The position numbers and the translations under genes were made by a program. From assembly GCA_003194525.1 (NCBI GenBank), contig NBIV01000005.1, forward strand, positions 434,001 to 498,000: a stretch of 64,000 nucleotides of DNA, written 5' to 3'. Origin of the DNA: Gracilariopsis chorda. Lineage: Eukaryota; Rhodophyta; Florideophyceae; Gracilariales; Gracilariaceae. Below are positions 33,464 to 46,800 of the stretch, piece after piece (positions within the stretch are counted from its first letter, which is position 1; the number at the start of each line of letters is the position of its first letter). The notes under the pieces were generated by a model. The model was not told the DNA's origin, did no database searches, and saw only the letters and a list, made by a program, of their open reading frames with translations.

Positions 33464-34339
33464 GTGCAATACTCGTCTCAACAACCGCGCTTCATCTACT
33501 TGCGATCATGCGCCACGGAGCACGCATCACATTCGTATATTCTGCCGCTCTCGCGCCGCGCTCAACACACAGATCAAATCACGGAAAGTGGCGCACTGGT
33601 ATCGAGAGACCTTGATATTGTCGTGTCGCCTTCTACTGCTGACGTCGAATGGCTGGTTGCCGCTGCGTGGCTGGCAAAGCATAGGGGGTCGTTTACGTTG
33701 ATCTTCAAGCCTGCTGACCAGTCGTGGGCCGTTCGTTGCTTTCTGGCGTTGTAAGGAGAGCTGTATAGGATTGTTAATCTGCATGCTGTCGACCCGATGC
33801 GAATGAGACTGGTCGGCATCATGGAAGCCATGCACTCCGATCGACTTGGTATGGCAATTGGCCGCAGTACGGTCAAGGAGTTGAATTGTATGACTAATAC
33901 CTCGGTCGTCATGGCGAGAAATTACGCGTTGTTGTGGAGCCTTACCAACTCTGGTAAGGATGTACGGGCCAAGCACACATAGAGAACAAACAATTTGGAG
34001 AAAGAGGTACGTATTTATGCTATGTTATGAGTGTAGTGCGTAGTGCAACGGAAGCACAATGGCACCATTTCAGAAGGGCAACGGCGAAACAGATGCGCTG
34101 GTTGCCGTCGGCGTCAGCGTTGGCTCGCACTATGCCAGTGGAAGGTAATACGGGACAACATGATGCAGTGCTTACAACGGAGGAATGCAGCACATCGAAG
34201 GTTTCTCGGAGACTGTGCGGTACGTAGAGCGAAGAACGGTGGAAAGATTGAACGGGCAAGCGCTTTCGATATTAACAAAAGTGAGAGTGAACGTGATGAA
34301 CTGCTAAAGATTTATGACTGGTTTGTCGAAGCTATCTGA
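33464..34339 (+). pseudogene. Decayed ORF of unknown family
   Basis: One reading frame carries protein-like sequence over about 290 codons with stops at 33752-33754, 33980-33982 and two more near 34026-34034. Segments such as DLDIVVSPSTADVEWLVAAAW, FKPADQSWAVRCFLAL, MRLVGIMEAMHSDRLGMAI and SESERDELLKIYDWFVEAI look like a folded protein rather than noise. No family recognised. It is divergent from the H3-tail ORF and might belong to the same element. Low confidence. Confidence 0.3.
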
Positions 34340-34437
34340 CCGCCGGAGTCTTCTTCATTAGATATTTGTGCCTGTCTAGTTTCTTTTCCAATTCGTAAGA
34401 CCATGGAATTTTGAGGTAACTTATGCACCGGTTTCAA

Positions 34438-35103
34438 TTAGTGGATGTAGTTCTTTAGAACTTTCGTTTCAACTCTAATTCCGTACACATACTGCTTGAT
34501 TTCATCATCCGGATCACGATCAGTGGCTTCTAGACATTGTTCAGCTCGAGTGGATTGACTTGTAACAGATTCTTCTAATTCGCTCACACCGTTTGAAATA
34601 AGCGATAGTTCAGAATCAGACAAGTATTGGCTACTACTTTTTGAACTCTCCGTGTTTGGTGCAGAACTCTGTGAACGTTTGGACCATGTATTGTCTTCTG
34701 ATTGCTCATCAATGTCTAAATTGCTATGCTTCTCAGCACATCGAGCTCTGCGTTTAGCCAAGCGACTTTTTCTCTCTATCTGAGACTCATTCAAAACCGC
34801 CTTTCTGTATCTACTTCTGTTCCTTTCATTTTCATTGGCACGGTTATTGCCTCTCTCTCTCCAGAACGCCTTCCAAATTGAGGCACTGAGACGACTTGCC
34901 GTTGGTTTTGCAACATTTCCCTGCTTCTCGGAAACAGTATGGACTACTTCGGGGTCAGCATCATTATTTCGATTGTTCGGTAAGACCGCATTCACAACAA
35001 GAACTTCAGCATTTCCTGGAAGCCACACTTTGTTCAGCGGAAATTGGACGCTTTGGGGCACCATGATCTCGACATAAGAACGCTTCTCTTCATTGGAGGC
35101 CAT
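34438..35103 (-). CDS. Hypothetical charged protein
   Basis: An uninterrupted 221-residue ORF from ATG 35103. The N-terminal part (EIMVPQSVQFPLNKVWLPGN) looks folded; the middle is basic (RNRSRYRKAVLNESQIERKS then RLAKRRARCAEKH) and the C-terminal half is Ser/Glu-rich and acidic, ending VYGIRVETKVLKNYIH. The basic-acidic layout resembles DNA-binding accessory proteins of transposons, and it sits among transposon remains. I do not recognise a family. Confidence 0.35.
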   Translation of the reverse strand: MASNEEKRSYVEIMVPQSVQFPLNKVWLPGNAEVLVVNAVLPNNRNNDADPEVVHTVSEKQGNVAKPTASRLSASIWKAFWRERGNNRANENERNRSRYRKAVLNESQIERKSRLAKRRARCAEKHSNLDIDEQSEDNTWSKRSQSSAPNTESSKSSSQYLSDSELSLISNGVSELEESVTSQSTRAEQCLEATDRDPDDEIKQYVYGIRVETKVLKNYIH

Positions 35104-37196
35104 TTCAAAATTTGTGGCTAGTGTGCTACACTCACCAAAGCGCTTCAGTTTTTCGAGACCAAAAATCGCTGGTTCCACAGACGCGTTTGTCGGAAACGTT
35201 AACGATTTGAGATGAAAACGCTAGACGTGTGCGAGACCGATATGGTTCCTGCCACAAAATCTGTGACAGGAACCAAAACGTGTACAAGTTTTCGCCCTTT
35301 ATTCATGTTCGTGTGGTAGGCAGGGCTTCAGCACAACGTTGGAGTGCAACGCTGCGACTTCACAAGTACCCATGATAACACATGTATCAGGAGTACGTCC
35401 AACTGAAGCAAGCATAACCGCCACCACTTCATTCATAATGAATCGCTTCTTCTACTGTTACTACCCGAGTCGCTTCTGTTCTCAATGCCAAGATCGCACA
35501 GTGCATTGAAAGAGGAAATAGTCTATGACAGGGACCCACTCTGCACTCGTTGCACACTATTAAGCGACACCAAGAACCCACTGCAACACACAGGGGGACT
35601 CCGAGCAAGACCAAAGATAGATGGAAACAAACAGTCCAGGTGTTTCGTTCATATTTACCGTAATACAGCTTGGTCATTGCGCGGTTGTAGTATTCAAAGA
35701 AATTCTTGCTTGATGTCCTTGCATGATGTCCGCGGCGCGGATAAAAACTCTACAGCCAAATCACTCAGTTCTGGAACAAGATCGTATCTGGTATCGTTGG
35801 TCACAGATGCACACGCTCTGCAGCAATCATCACAGCGCATCGTTGTCATGAATTACGATTTGATTAACGAATGACAGTCTCTTCCGATTTGGTAGTCGGA
35901 CAAAACTACTAGGAAAGTGCCCGCAGTGTCACTATGCGCCAAACCAACGCTTCTGAATGTGATACAGTTCTGGTCTGCTCTGCGATGATTGGCATGTATG
36001 TCTCACTTTCGCTCTCGCTGTTGCACAGAATGCTATACATCTTCGATCGTACAGATCAATGTACCGTTTGGCTAGCACAGATCATAGGTCATATGCGTTG
36101 TCAAATAATGGCTGCAATGGGGCCGGTGGCATCTGTGGGAGCTATGCAACCGCTAAAACTCTCAAACGCACAGGGCTGCAAACCGGCGAAACAGATTTTA
36201 ATAAATTGAAGTCAGAGCTTGCACAGAAACCACCCTAAATTGTTACCCATCATGAGCTATCTAGATGTGAGCTTCTACAACCATCGTGAATGGATTGAAC
36301 TGAGCACGGGAATGATACCTTATTCATGTTTTCATGAATTGCTTCGGTAAAAAGATGTTGGTAGGCCTCATTGGACCCAGTTTTGATGGAGTGAAGTACT
36401 CATGCTGGGCATTATAGGCAGTGAAATCCGACAAACCTCAACGACCTCCAAGGAAAAGCACCGCTGACATCAAAGAGCATAAATGTGCTGCAATTATGGT
36501 TCCCTATGAAATTTTTCTTTCAGAACGGCGAGAATTCAATGCGTAGCTGGAAACACTTCGCTGAGATCAGAAGCTTTTGTTATAATGAAGGGTTTTTCCA
36601 CCTACACAACGTCTTACAAGACAATGTCCAGATCCCCATAAGGTACTCCATGCAATGCTAACGTGTACGACAAAGGTTAATCTCCGTCCGTGGATGCGCT
36701 CAAGCATTGTGCGACCAAGGTTCTCAGTCCTGTACACAGACACAGGGTTCTGCACCGTATTCACCAGTACGCATCTACTGTTACAGTTCCATTTGCAGTG
36801 TCTACGACGTTGCAATTCTTGGCCTGCGAGCAGCTGGAACTGCGCTTCTACATCAACTCCTCGTATCATACATCGACCTCAATACTACAACTGGCGTCAT
36901 ATTTCTGATGATATCGTTGTCTTCATTGCTGTGCAGAATCGTTTCATTTTTCAAAAGGCTAAAATGGAGATCTTGATCTTTGTATGGGAAGCAAAGAAGA
37001 GGATCATAGGTACTACGCAGAAGCACTCAGACATGTGACTCACTTGTTCATTGCGCAAGTTCTGTTATCGTTCATTTCCATTATCGCTTGTTTTACTTTC
37101 CTCTACATATCTCACATGTGCGTCATATATAATTGCCCTTGTTACAGCATTATGAGATTGTGTTGGTTAAAATCGTTGGAGTTATTCCATTATTTA
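35104..37196. other. No supported gene
   Basis: About 2.1 kb with short ORFs (35485-35874 is the longest with ATG, 129 codons) lacking motifs. Some protein-like fragments in shifting frames around 36.6-37.0 kb suggest heavily decayed coding sequence, but nothing can be assigned. Confidence 0.4.
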
Positions 37197-40100
37197 TCAT
37201 GGTTTCGTACATCCTTGCAGAATGGCCTTTCTTCCAATCTTGGTTTCATTGCGATATGGATCAAGATAGTACCTCCGCCCTTCAATGTCAAGGAAGCCAA
37301 TAACTCTCTGAATACAGCTCGCATGCTCAGTCGTCTTCATTCCGTGGCCCTTTTCATCTGTGTACACAAGGTCGAGCATGTGATCCTCTACCATTCTATG
37401 CTGCCATTTAACATCTGTTAACACAGCAGCTACTCTCAACCGTGAAAGTTGGAACACAACCTCGACAATTTTTTGAATGGAACCATAATACACATGCCAC
37501 ACCTTGTTCAATGCTCTTGGATCAGATGTATCCTCCGACTGCGAAGATATTTCTCGAGAAAAATGAGCAGCGATGCAGTAGCTTTGCCGTGCTTGTGCTT
37601 GTGTGGAAGAGAGTTGAGATCGCACATGGTGACAATCGATGCTTTCAATTACCAATTTGTCGGCACCTCTACTCAATTTTGCCCGTCTGAACTGCTTCAA
37701 GGATACTATGTTGGCAACATCTTTCTCATCTGGACATTTTTCTGCCAGGAAGTACCGTAATGGTCGCTTTTGCTCCTTGGTCAGCTTCTGGTACTTTGTC
37801 CCAGCTCCATGACCTTTTGCGCCGGTGTGATATTCTGATGCGCTCTCAGAACCACTGCTACGAATTAGAGCAGCCATTGGATATGAACTTGATTCCTCAA
37901 AAATGTCTGTGAATGGTCTTCCTCCGTTGGCCACTTTCAGAGCAAACAATTTGAAGTTTTTGTGAAAGATGTGTGACGGAATATTGGACGTCTGCTGAAC
38001 TCGTCTGCCTATTTCCCCTAAAAGTCTTTCTACAAGAAACTGGGAAGTGATTGGGAGGGGACCGCATTCATTGAGAAGCTCGGGCAAGTGCAGTACGGAA
38101 TGCGTGGTAGGAGTAAGACAATATGAATCATGTTTTTTTGCGCAAAAGAGCATCACGAATCTTGCATAGCATTCTTCCACCACGCGTTGGAGATCCCTAA
38201 CGAACGTGTCATCACAATTGTAAGTGAAGCTTAGGTTCACCAAATGTTTTGTCTGATTCCAAAGGTTGATAATCTGTTTGTGTACTTTGAAACGATGAAA
38301 AAAAGGAAGAAGATACAGTTATGCATGGCGCTTCAGGTCTTCGGCTTTGTATCGAGACAGATTTTGAAGAGAAAGCGGAGCTCTTCCCCAAGAGCTTGTT
38401 ATCCCATGGACACAGAGATCCAAGGATTTGTTTATCCTTTCCATAATGCTGACCGGTATGCAGTACCTTGGAGTTTGTTCGAGCTTGGTGTGTCTTGGGT
38501 GACTGCATGTAAGAAGTCTGAGAACTTGTTTAGTGCATCCCAAGAGGACCAAGTGCATGACATCGTACGGAGAGGAGAAGACAGAATCCATCAGCAGTTT
38601 TGATAAGCAAGAGGGTCTTTTGATCCCTGACTCGTTAATCAGTCGTCGTTTTGCGCTCTCTTCGATGTTGCTGGAACTCAGATCTCTCCATATTGATCTA
38701 ACACCAGACGCCAATCTCTTCCGTCCACATTCGTTTCTTATGATGTCACTGCTTCGGTATGAAGTTCTTCTCGCTAGAGCTTGCTTCAGAAGCGATTTGT
38801 ATTCCGGTACAGCACAAAGGCACCGTGTTTCCTTCATTTACACTCTTTTCTTCATGCAAAATCGACAAAACAGTTTCGCAGTGTGACCAACGTAGCCCAG
38901 AACTTTCGATGCAGCTGGCCAATCTTCTGTGAATTACAGAACAAAAGCGTGCACATTTCTTATGTTTCCATCGTGGCAGAGTGTCATTATTCCTTCCTCT
39001 AACTCCTTCAGGTCCGAAAATATGTCCGTCATGAAGGTATCAAAGTATTGCGGGTCATGCGTTGAAGGAATAACGCTGTGGATTAAGCAGTTTGACGCTC
39101 GGCTTCTTTCGTGAGGGGCAAAGTTTAGAATGGTGAAGATGACTGGCCAGCACGGGATGGGTTCTCCCTTGCGGCTCTGAGAGCATTCAAATCCATCTGA
39201 GGACAGCGTGAGCAAAATGACAAGGTCGTTGCCGTGTGGCGTAAAATTTTCCAGAAGTGCACTGTGCTGTCTTTGAAACATTGAGCCATGATAATAAACA
39301 TGCTCCTCAACTTCAGATCGACTGTTGGAAATTGAGTTCTTTGGTCTGAGAAACCCTTCCATTATTGCCCAGAAGGAATCAGGAGCACGGCAAAGCGCTT
39401 TCAGGGCTGATGATGGTTTCATGAACCAATATTTTTGAGGACTTTTCGCGAGAGAGCAATCGCAGCAGGGGCATTTGGGTACGGATTTCAGTCGTCCCGA
39501 ACAAGCAACATGTCCTCTACGAAACATTCTTACGAACGATTTCTCGACATGAGCCTTACAAAACGCATACGATATAAGGCTTCTGTAAGAAAAGGGCGAC
39601 GATATCGGTGCCACTTTCACCAGTCTTTCAATGGCTCTCTGGGACACATTGGACACTTCTGCACTGTATATGAAACCAGCCAAACGTTCATATTCTTCTT
39701 GAATTGGAGATTTGGTATCTTCCGTTGAGTGTGTTGAAAGCTCTATGGAGTGTTCAGCGTGATCCGAAAACGCTGGAGATGAGGAATGTGTCCCAAAGAC
39801 TGGTGAAAGTGGTGGTACTTCGAACGATTGGCCAAGTTGCTGTTCCAGTGTTACACTAGCACAATTTTGGAGATCAGGACCATTTATACCGTTCTCAACA
39901 GATGCACTAGCCTTTGTGAGAGAGTAATCCCCATTATGACGGTCTCCGTACTCGAGAGGAATCTTTACACTCTCGTTTTCATCAGGTTCTTCCAGGACTT
40001 CAGATTGTTGTGATGAAGTTTTAATTTCATAACAAGGTTGTTGAGAATCATTTTTCTGGGGCACTACATCTGGATATGCCCTTTCTTCTTCTCTACCAAG

Positions 40101-40268
40101 AGATGTATCTCTCTCGACTGGACACTTGCGTGCTTGCTTTTGAGCTCCCTCCACATATCTCTTCTCTGAGGAAAATCTATCTTCCTCCTCAGCATGATAT
40201 TGTTCGAAAAGCGATTGCCTACCTTGCAGTGATATTTCCCATCGGTATCTCTTTCTTCCTCTCCCCAT
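37197..40268 (-). pseudogene. CACTA/EnSpm-type (TNP2-like) transposase with three in-frame stops
   Basis: From ATG 40268 one frame runs about 1024 codons to 37197, interrupted only by TAA codons at 38934-38936, 38838-38840 and 38319-38321. The N-terminal quarter is polar. TNP2-type motifs follow in order: a Cys cluster (CPCCDC), LLTLSSDGFECSQ...WPVIFTILN and KELEEGI, then beyond the first stop DWPAASKVLGYV and a CRFC pair, PYDVMHLVLLGCTKQVLRLL, and finally the DUF4218-like LTPTTHSVLHLPELLNECGP and FLVERLLGEIGR. These are the expected catalytic-domain landmarks of CACTA transposases. Preserved frame implies recent decay by point mutation. Terminal CACTA repeats were not found. Confidence 0.8.
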
Positions 40269-40778
40269 ATCACAGTGCTGCAGAACGATATGGTTATATG
40301 ATGCGGAATGAAGAAGGCAAATGACTAGTACTCACTCTGCAAATGAAGAAGATGCAAACTGCAACCGCGGAGATACAACAATTTGGGAACAATTTATTCT
40401 AAGACTTGAAAACGGCAAAAGGTTCGGGCAACACGTACTTTTCACTTCACTTATCTCTTTTCTGTTCACATGCTTGCGGTATTTGGGCATCCTTCGCCCT
40501 CTGGAACTTCTTGGAACAAGTCTCACATCCCCGGTCTCTGCATCTGAAATACTTCATTCCGTTCCTATCCCCTTTCCTTCATCTGTGGCGAAGCATTAGC
40601 CTACAGCTGACGTACTTCTTCGCACCGTTCGTCACAGGTAGAACCGCCTTTCTGAGAAGGTCATCGTTTTTACAAAGAGGAAGTGTGCTCTCCATATTCT
40701 TTTGCACCAAATGCATTCCTGCATGACGCGGTTTCCTACTAACTACAAATCCTTTCTTGGTTCCCGTGTGCATTTAGC
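40269..40778. other. Divergent spacer between CACTA transposase and accessory ORF
   Basis: 510 bp separate the starts of two divergent ORFs. No other coding sequence seen; a shared promoter of the element is possible. Confidence 0.35.
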
Positions 40779-42486
40779 ATGAGTACCAGAACTCTGCAAC
40801 GGGTGGCTGCGGACAGTGCCATGCACACTGTTCCATCGGCTGTACTTGCGCTTTCTTCCCATGCGTCCAATCAGCCACCAACCGCAGGTGAAGGTGTCGT
40901 TCGTTCAAACGGCGATATTGTTCATTCAGACATTGACGCTATTGGAGAAAGGCAGCTTCCGCCAAACTCTGTAATGATTCCAACTGAATCAATGACGAGG
41001 CTACTAAAAGCGTCAGACCGACCAGGCGTTCCCACTGGCACCACAGTTTCCGCACGAGCACTCTTCAACCGTTTGTATCAAGAACGGATGCGACACGACT
41101 CAAACGAGATGCGCGATGACTTTCCAATCTACACTGCAATGGCAACTCCGTTAAGGACGATATTCGCTCCTTCCTGAATCATCGATTGGGTGTGGAACGC
41201 AGTACTCGCACCTATAGTTCAGTGAGGAGAGAGTTTCCTTCGCAGTTCATACAACTGAAACGGAAGCTGGTTGAACTGTACCCTGTCTTAGCAGCTGCAC
41301 AAAGTGGTTGGATCATGAACGAATTCATCAAGGAAACATTTCAGAGGGATAAGAAGGCTGCTGCTGAGGCCTCCAAAAGACGAGCAAAGACTGCGCAACG
41401 TGATGAACAGGTTCGCATTCAGAATGAAGAGGATTGTTTGGAGCCTCAAACGAGTACAAAGCAGACAGAATGGCCGCAGTCTTTCGTTGAAGCGAGATAT
41501 GATGTTGACCGCCCTGGAGGAAACAGAGCGACACCTCAGAGATGGACATTGTTGGCAGCAAATGAGGATCAGGAAGTTCAAGCGGGAGTTGACATTGCGG
41601 ATGAGGGACATCCTTCAGGTGCAGTGCATACCGGGCACATATCAGAGGATCGAAACCTATTCGAGCATAATCATGTCGAAAATGTTTTCGAAATCGAAGA
41701 CGCAGGTCAAAGCGATTCCAGCAACACCGGTTCAGAAGAACACGATGATGATAGTCCTGAACCTCCTCAGAATGGTGTTTCGTTGCGTTCCCTAACAAAT
41801 CACGGCAATGAACGCGAGAGGAGGTGGACAAAGAAGAACAATGACATTCTCAGCAGCAGACAGGTGCATCAATCAGAGGCATCGGAGGAAGAGTATGGGA
41901 ATGATGACAATGAAGAGATATTTTCACGTCCGCGACAGCGAAAAACTGGTGCTCAGAAGCATCCCAAGAAGAGGGCATCACTGGTGTAGGTGATTCGGAG
42001 GATGAAGGGGAATCGGAGCATGACGACGAAGTGATACTTCAACATCCGCGCGACATGCAAGCTGCAGCTGTTCAGCAACAGCAGAAGAGAAGCAGCCTCA
42101 TCGGCAAGGAAGTTGATTCATTGGAGGAGCAGTCGGAGAATGATGACGAAGATGAAGTACGTGCGCCTCCGCGTCCACAAGCTATTATTTCTAACAAAAA
42201 GCCGAAGAAGACCGGAAAGCGTCGACACTGTCCACAAGTCGGGCAGCGAGAGCGAGTTAAGCGTCGGAAACAGGTGTCTCTTGCCACTACTAATCCTTCC
42301 CGTGGCACGTTCTTGAAAACCAAAGAAGACAGTACTCGCACTGGACTGGTTTCAACCTCGCAATTGCAGCAGAAAACACAACGTTCAGAGCAATATGTCG
42401 AGAAGGAAGTCTCAGAAACGTTCTGGAAAGAATTTTTTGAACAAATCCACGGCGCGTCCCCGTACAAGCCCTGCGGCTCACCGTAA
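40779..42486 (+). pseudogene. Possible accessory ORF of the CACTA element, broken or spliced
   Basis: Starts at ATG 40779 with a Ser/Thr-rich N-terminus, then PLRTIFAPS ends at a TGA near 41175. A second frame carries on from about 41156 (DDIRSFLNHRLGVERSTRTY, VRREFPSQFIQLKRKLVELY), and a third from about 41950. The later parts alternate acidic runs (NDDEDEV, SEEEYGNDDNEE) with basic ones (NKKPKKTGKRRHC). It reads like a DNA-binding, charged protein similar in style to TNPA proteins of CACTA elements, and it is divergent from the transposase. Frame changes may be frameshifts or short introns. Confidence 0.4.
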
Positions 42487-43827
42487 GTGAAGGAATCGTC
42501 AATATTCAACCAGCACTACCCGCGCTCTTTCACATAATTTCGAGACCAAGTAAGTGTTCATTATCCCGCTAACACCGAAAAGGCAAGATCTCTGAAGTTC
42601 TTTAATATCCTTCTCACATATCTTCTCTCACCACTACAGATTCAAGTCTACCACTACCCAATGATGGGGTGGCCGCGGCGGCGTTCGTACGATAACGCTG
42701 GACCGATCTCCGTGCTACTTCTGGTTCTGCTGGGGGCGATAAGTTCTGTGTTCTCTCTGCGTTCATATGTGCTGCTACTACGTGTATTGTTCCGAGGAAA
42801 ATATAGTCATCCTACCATACCATGGATGGTGATAAGATAATAATATAACACTTTTGAAGTCCTTTCTCTGTTCTTGTTGAGCACTGATTGCGAGCAAAAA
42901 GTGTGTCATTTAGTCCTAACTCTAGTACCATTGGGGCCATAATTCGACCCCAAGAAGACCGTGTTTTGTACTTGTAATGACTACGAGACGAATGCTGCTA
43001 AGTAACGATTTAGAGCTTAATTGGGCCACAATGAGAGCTCTCTTCAGGTGCCTTAATTGTACTTGTTTTGTCCAACAATGGGTCATATAAGTGATCCCTA
43101 CGATGGGGCCCATAAATGTCCCATGCGTAGTACAAATTTACAATTCAGGACATTTATGGACATCAATTCGTCCTGATATTGTTTCCATCTTGCCAACGCT
43201 GTGGGCTGTATTGGGAGACTTACTTCGGAGCCAGGAAGTCTTCGTGAGGAAACTTTCCATGGTCTCTTGGAAATTTCCGTAGTGACTAGCATGGACTCCA
43301 CGTGGCAAGAACTTGGCATAGAATCCTGAATAGTAGTACACCTGTCATAGTATTCAAGGCCCCAATTATAGCCTTACGTGCTCGCATGTATGCTTTCGTG
43401 TCCATACGGAATGTTTACGCACTTAAACCTCTTACCTACCATCTTTCAGACAATAACGTCAGTGTTGATCATTGTCTTGAAGGTGCAAGACTACGTTGCT
43501 CGTTCTTTCTTGCCCACAGATCTGCACACAGAATACTACAACTTGATCGGCGCCTTGATCCTTTGATTGTACGTAGTTCATCAATCCTTTGTACAAACTT
43601 GCTTCTACTTGAGCACAGAAATGCGCAATCTGACTCTGGAGCGCGATGCTTTTGTTCGTAATGAACTACGAGTCTGAAAACTACGACAATATATTCAACA
43701 AATGTCATTGAAACCATTTCGGAACGTATCGAAACTACATTCGTTAGATGTTGATGTGAAATTGGAAATTGCCAAAACCCAATACAATGAAATGACAACA
43801 TTTCTGCAATCACAGAAAAAGGAACAC
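42487..43827. other. No gene seen
   Basis: About 1.3 kb without a supported ORF on either strand. The remaining C-terminal part of RRP4 was looked for on the minus strand just left of the LINE tail and not seen. Confidence 0.45.
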
Positions 43828-46800
43828 TTCTTCTTCTTCTTCTTTATTTTGGGTTCAATATGTCTGATTACGGCATATTGATAGAGGTTTTTTCTTTTTA
43901 TGAGAAAAACCTCTCTCTCCTAAGAAAGGCTAACAACTTCTGTGGCCACTGGCGGACTATCTCCGCCAAAGTCTTACCTTTTCTCTCCTCTGCGGCAGGA
44001 AGCTCGCATCTCCTAGAATCTGTCCGTTTAGTACAACGAAGCACATAGTGTTCAGCGCTGTTGGTAGCGCGCGTGTTACAGTCACATCGTGATGGTTTCC
44101 CTTCTATGTAACTTGCAACAGGGTGAAACTTCGACGTGTGTCCTACATAAATCTGAGACAGCGTGACTTCTGCTTTCCGAGGCGATATGATGCCTTGTAG
44201 TTCTTCTCGGACATCATTGATCAAAGGCTTGGCTTTAGAGGCAGCCATTATTCGTGTCTTGGCGCCCTCAAAGTAGACCGGTACTCTGACTTGATCTTTC
44301 ATAGGAGTGCTCAAACCTTGCTTTGCAAGGCTATCCACCCGTTCATTCTGCGGAAGGCCGTAGTGCCCGGGTATCCAAACGATATCAACGAAACAGCCTC
44401 TTTTGTCGGTGATGGAACTTAGTATTCGAGAAACAGTTTGTAACGAAGAAGGTTGCTATCGAAGAGAGCTCTGCAACCCATCTACCATACTTTTAGAGTC
44501 CGTTGCGAATCTGATTCCTCCTTTCCATCCTTCTTCACATCTTTGCAAAACCTTTTCAAGCGCGTGTTTTGCAGCGGTGACCTCTGCTGTGAACGAGGAC
44601 ACTTCCACTCCAGCCGGGAGTGTGGCATGTTCTTGTTCAGGACTGTTCTCGTACCACGAGATAGTGTAGGCTGCAGCTCCTACCTTCTTCAGAGAAAGGA
44701 GCTGGTATCCCAATTTATGCCCGTCTGCATCTAGTATGATCTGGGAATCCAGACAGGAGTAAGCCATGACAAATTCATCATCATAATATACCACCATGTC
44801 TGGCATTCGGCGATGCCGTTCATAGAACTGGCGGCACTGAGGGTGTGCTGTCATCGATATGACAAACTTCCTAGCGTTGCCTGTAAACCATCCATCCGTC
44901 CACTCTACCGCAATTCGAGATTCCCTGTTCTCTGGTTGTCTTGATGGCTCTCCTACCGAGCCATCGCTCCAAATTTTGCATTTTGCTGGCTGTAGTGCAC
45001 CCAGCAGTGCTTGCGCTGCTTCCTGTTGGACTGCCTTGTTATCGTCTTTGGAACACGGAGTATAATGGAACTCTACATTCTCTATTATGGCGAGTCCTGG
45101 CTCGATTTAAAGCGAGGCGCGCGGCAGATGAAGAAGGCCGAGCTCTGCCAGTTTCTTCTCTGCTTCTCTTTTCAATGTAGACCTCTTTTTCCTGATTCGC
45201 GTATTGGAGAGTGTTAAGATTGATTGCTGTACCGGTATATCCTCGGGAAGCCGCTTGATCTTTTCATATAGTGCTGCGGCTTTGAGAGCAGCTATCTCTT
45301 GGAGTGACTTGACTTTGGTCAGTTCCCGAAGTTGCTCGACTGGTGTGGATTTAACAAATCCTGTTTGGATTCTCAATCCTACATTTCGGGCTCTTTCGAG
45401 GTTCCGTATGTCTGTGTCGGAATCATTTGGAATTGCCAATCCGGCGCTGTATGTGGCTATGGGCTCTGTGAACCCTTGTCTAAATGTGTGCATCGTTTGC
45501 GAATTTGCACCCCGACTTGTTCCTGTTAGTCTCCTCAAAATCCTGCATCTACTCAAATACTTGCTTCTCACCTTCTTCAGGTGTTCATTAAAGTTCAACC
45601 GACTGTCCAGCTGCAGTCCAAGAAATCGCACGCTGTTTGACGGGGTAACCAAAGTCCCGTTCACTGAAAACGCCAGTTGCTCGATGTCCCTTTTCCAGTT
45701 TTTGTATGTGAAGGGGACTAGAACGGTTTTTGCTGCATTCATCTTGATCTTTTTGCGGGCACAATAAGTTTCTAGTTTGTTTACTGCCCCCTGCAGTGCT
45801 GTTTGACAGCGTGTGAGGGTGTTCGCGGTTACCCATATTGCGGTGTCGTCCGCGAACATACTAATCCTTATTGATCGATTTCGTTCGCATACTGCTTTGT
45901 CCAAGTCTGCGTTGTATGCGATCCATAGCGAAGGGGATAGCGTACCCCTTTGTGGCAGGCCTTGTGGCACGACACGTTCCGAGCTTAGCGCTGTGCTCCA
46001 CCGGCACCGCCACCTCCTGTCCATGATGAATGCCCGTATCCATCTCCATAGAAAAGTTGGACATTGCATGTTTCCCAGTTTCAACATGAGGTCATGATGC
46101 GGGACACGGTCGTACGCAGCTGAGAAGTCGCAGAATATAGCCATGGTTTGTTTCTTCTTATTCCATCCGTGTGTCACTCCTTCATATAAGGCCTCTATCT
46201 GCTCCTCAGTTGACCTGTGCATACGAAATTCTGCTTGGCTGTACGGCAAGAGTGGCTGTAGCCATTGCATGAAAACTTTATACACCATTCTCTCCGCTGT
46301 ACGGGCCATGACGGAAGTTAGAGATATCGTTCGGAACTTACGTTCAGGTCCTGCCTTGGGAATGGGTATCAACATTGACACTCGCCATTTTGCAGGTACC
46401 TCAAAGTTCTTGAATGACCTATTGATAATCTGGAGCAGCCTTAGCTTTCCAACCTCTGGTAGATGTTGAAGTAATGCTATCTCGATACCGTCTAAGCCGG
46501 GTGTTTTCTTCGGATTCATCTCTGCTAAAGCAACCTGCAGGTGCTGCGTCTTGAAGGTAATCGAACTCTCGTTTTGTGCCCGTCGATGATAGGAGTCGAG
46601 AAGTCTCCTGTACCGGTTTCTAATTTCCGTTCCATTGCCTTCGGATTTTCCTTTCTTTATCTCGTGCCTTAGAAACCATTTCGCCCGTCTCCTATCTGTC
46701 CAACCTTCTCCACCTGGGGGACAAAGTGATTGAGTTGAATGTTTTCCTTGTTCCATGGCTTTAACGATCTTCCATAGCTTTGTATCTTCTGATGTCGGTG

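Noticed and set aside
35485-35874. 129-codon plus-strand ORF
   Set aside because: No motif, unusual composition and surrounding decayed DNA; could be chance.
38838-38936. Introns explaining the first two stops of the CACTA transposase
   Set aside because: The sequence between the stops is itself conserved transposase coding sequence in the same frame (DWPAASKVLGYV, CRFC), so in-frame stop mutations are the better reading.
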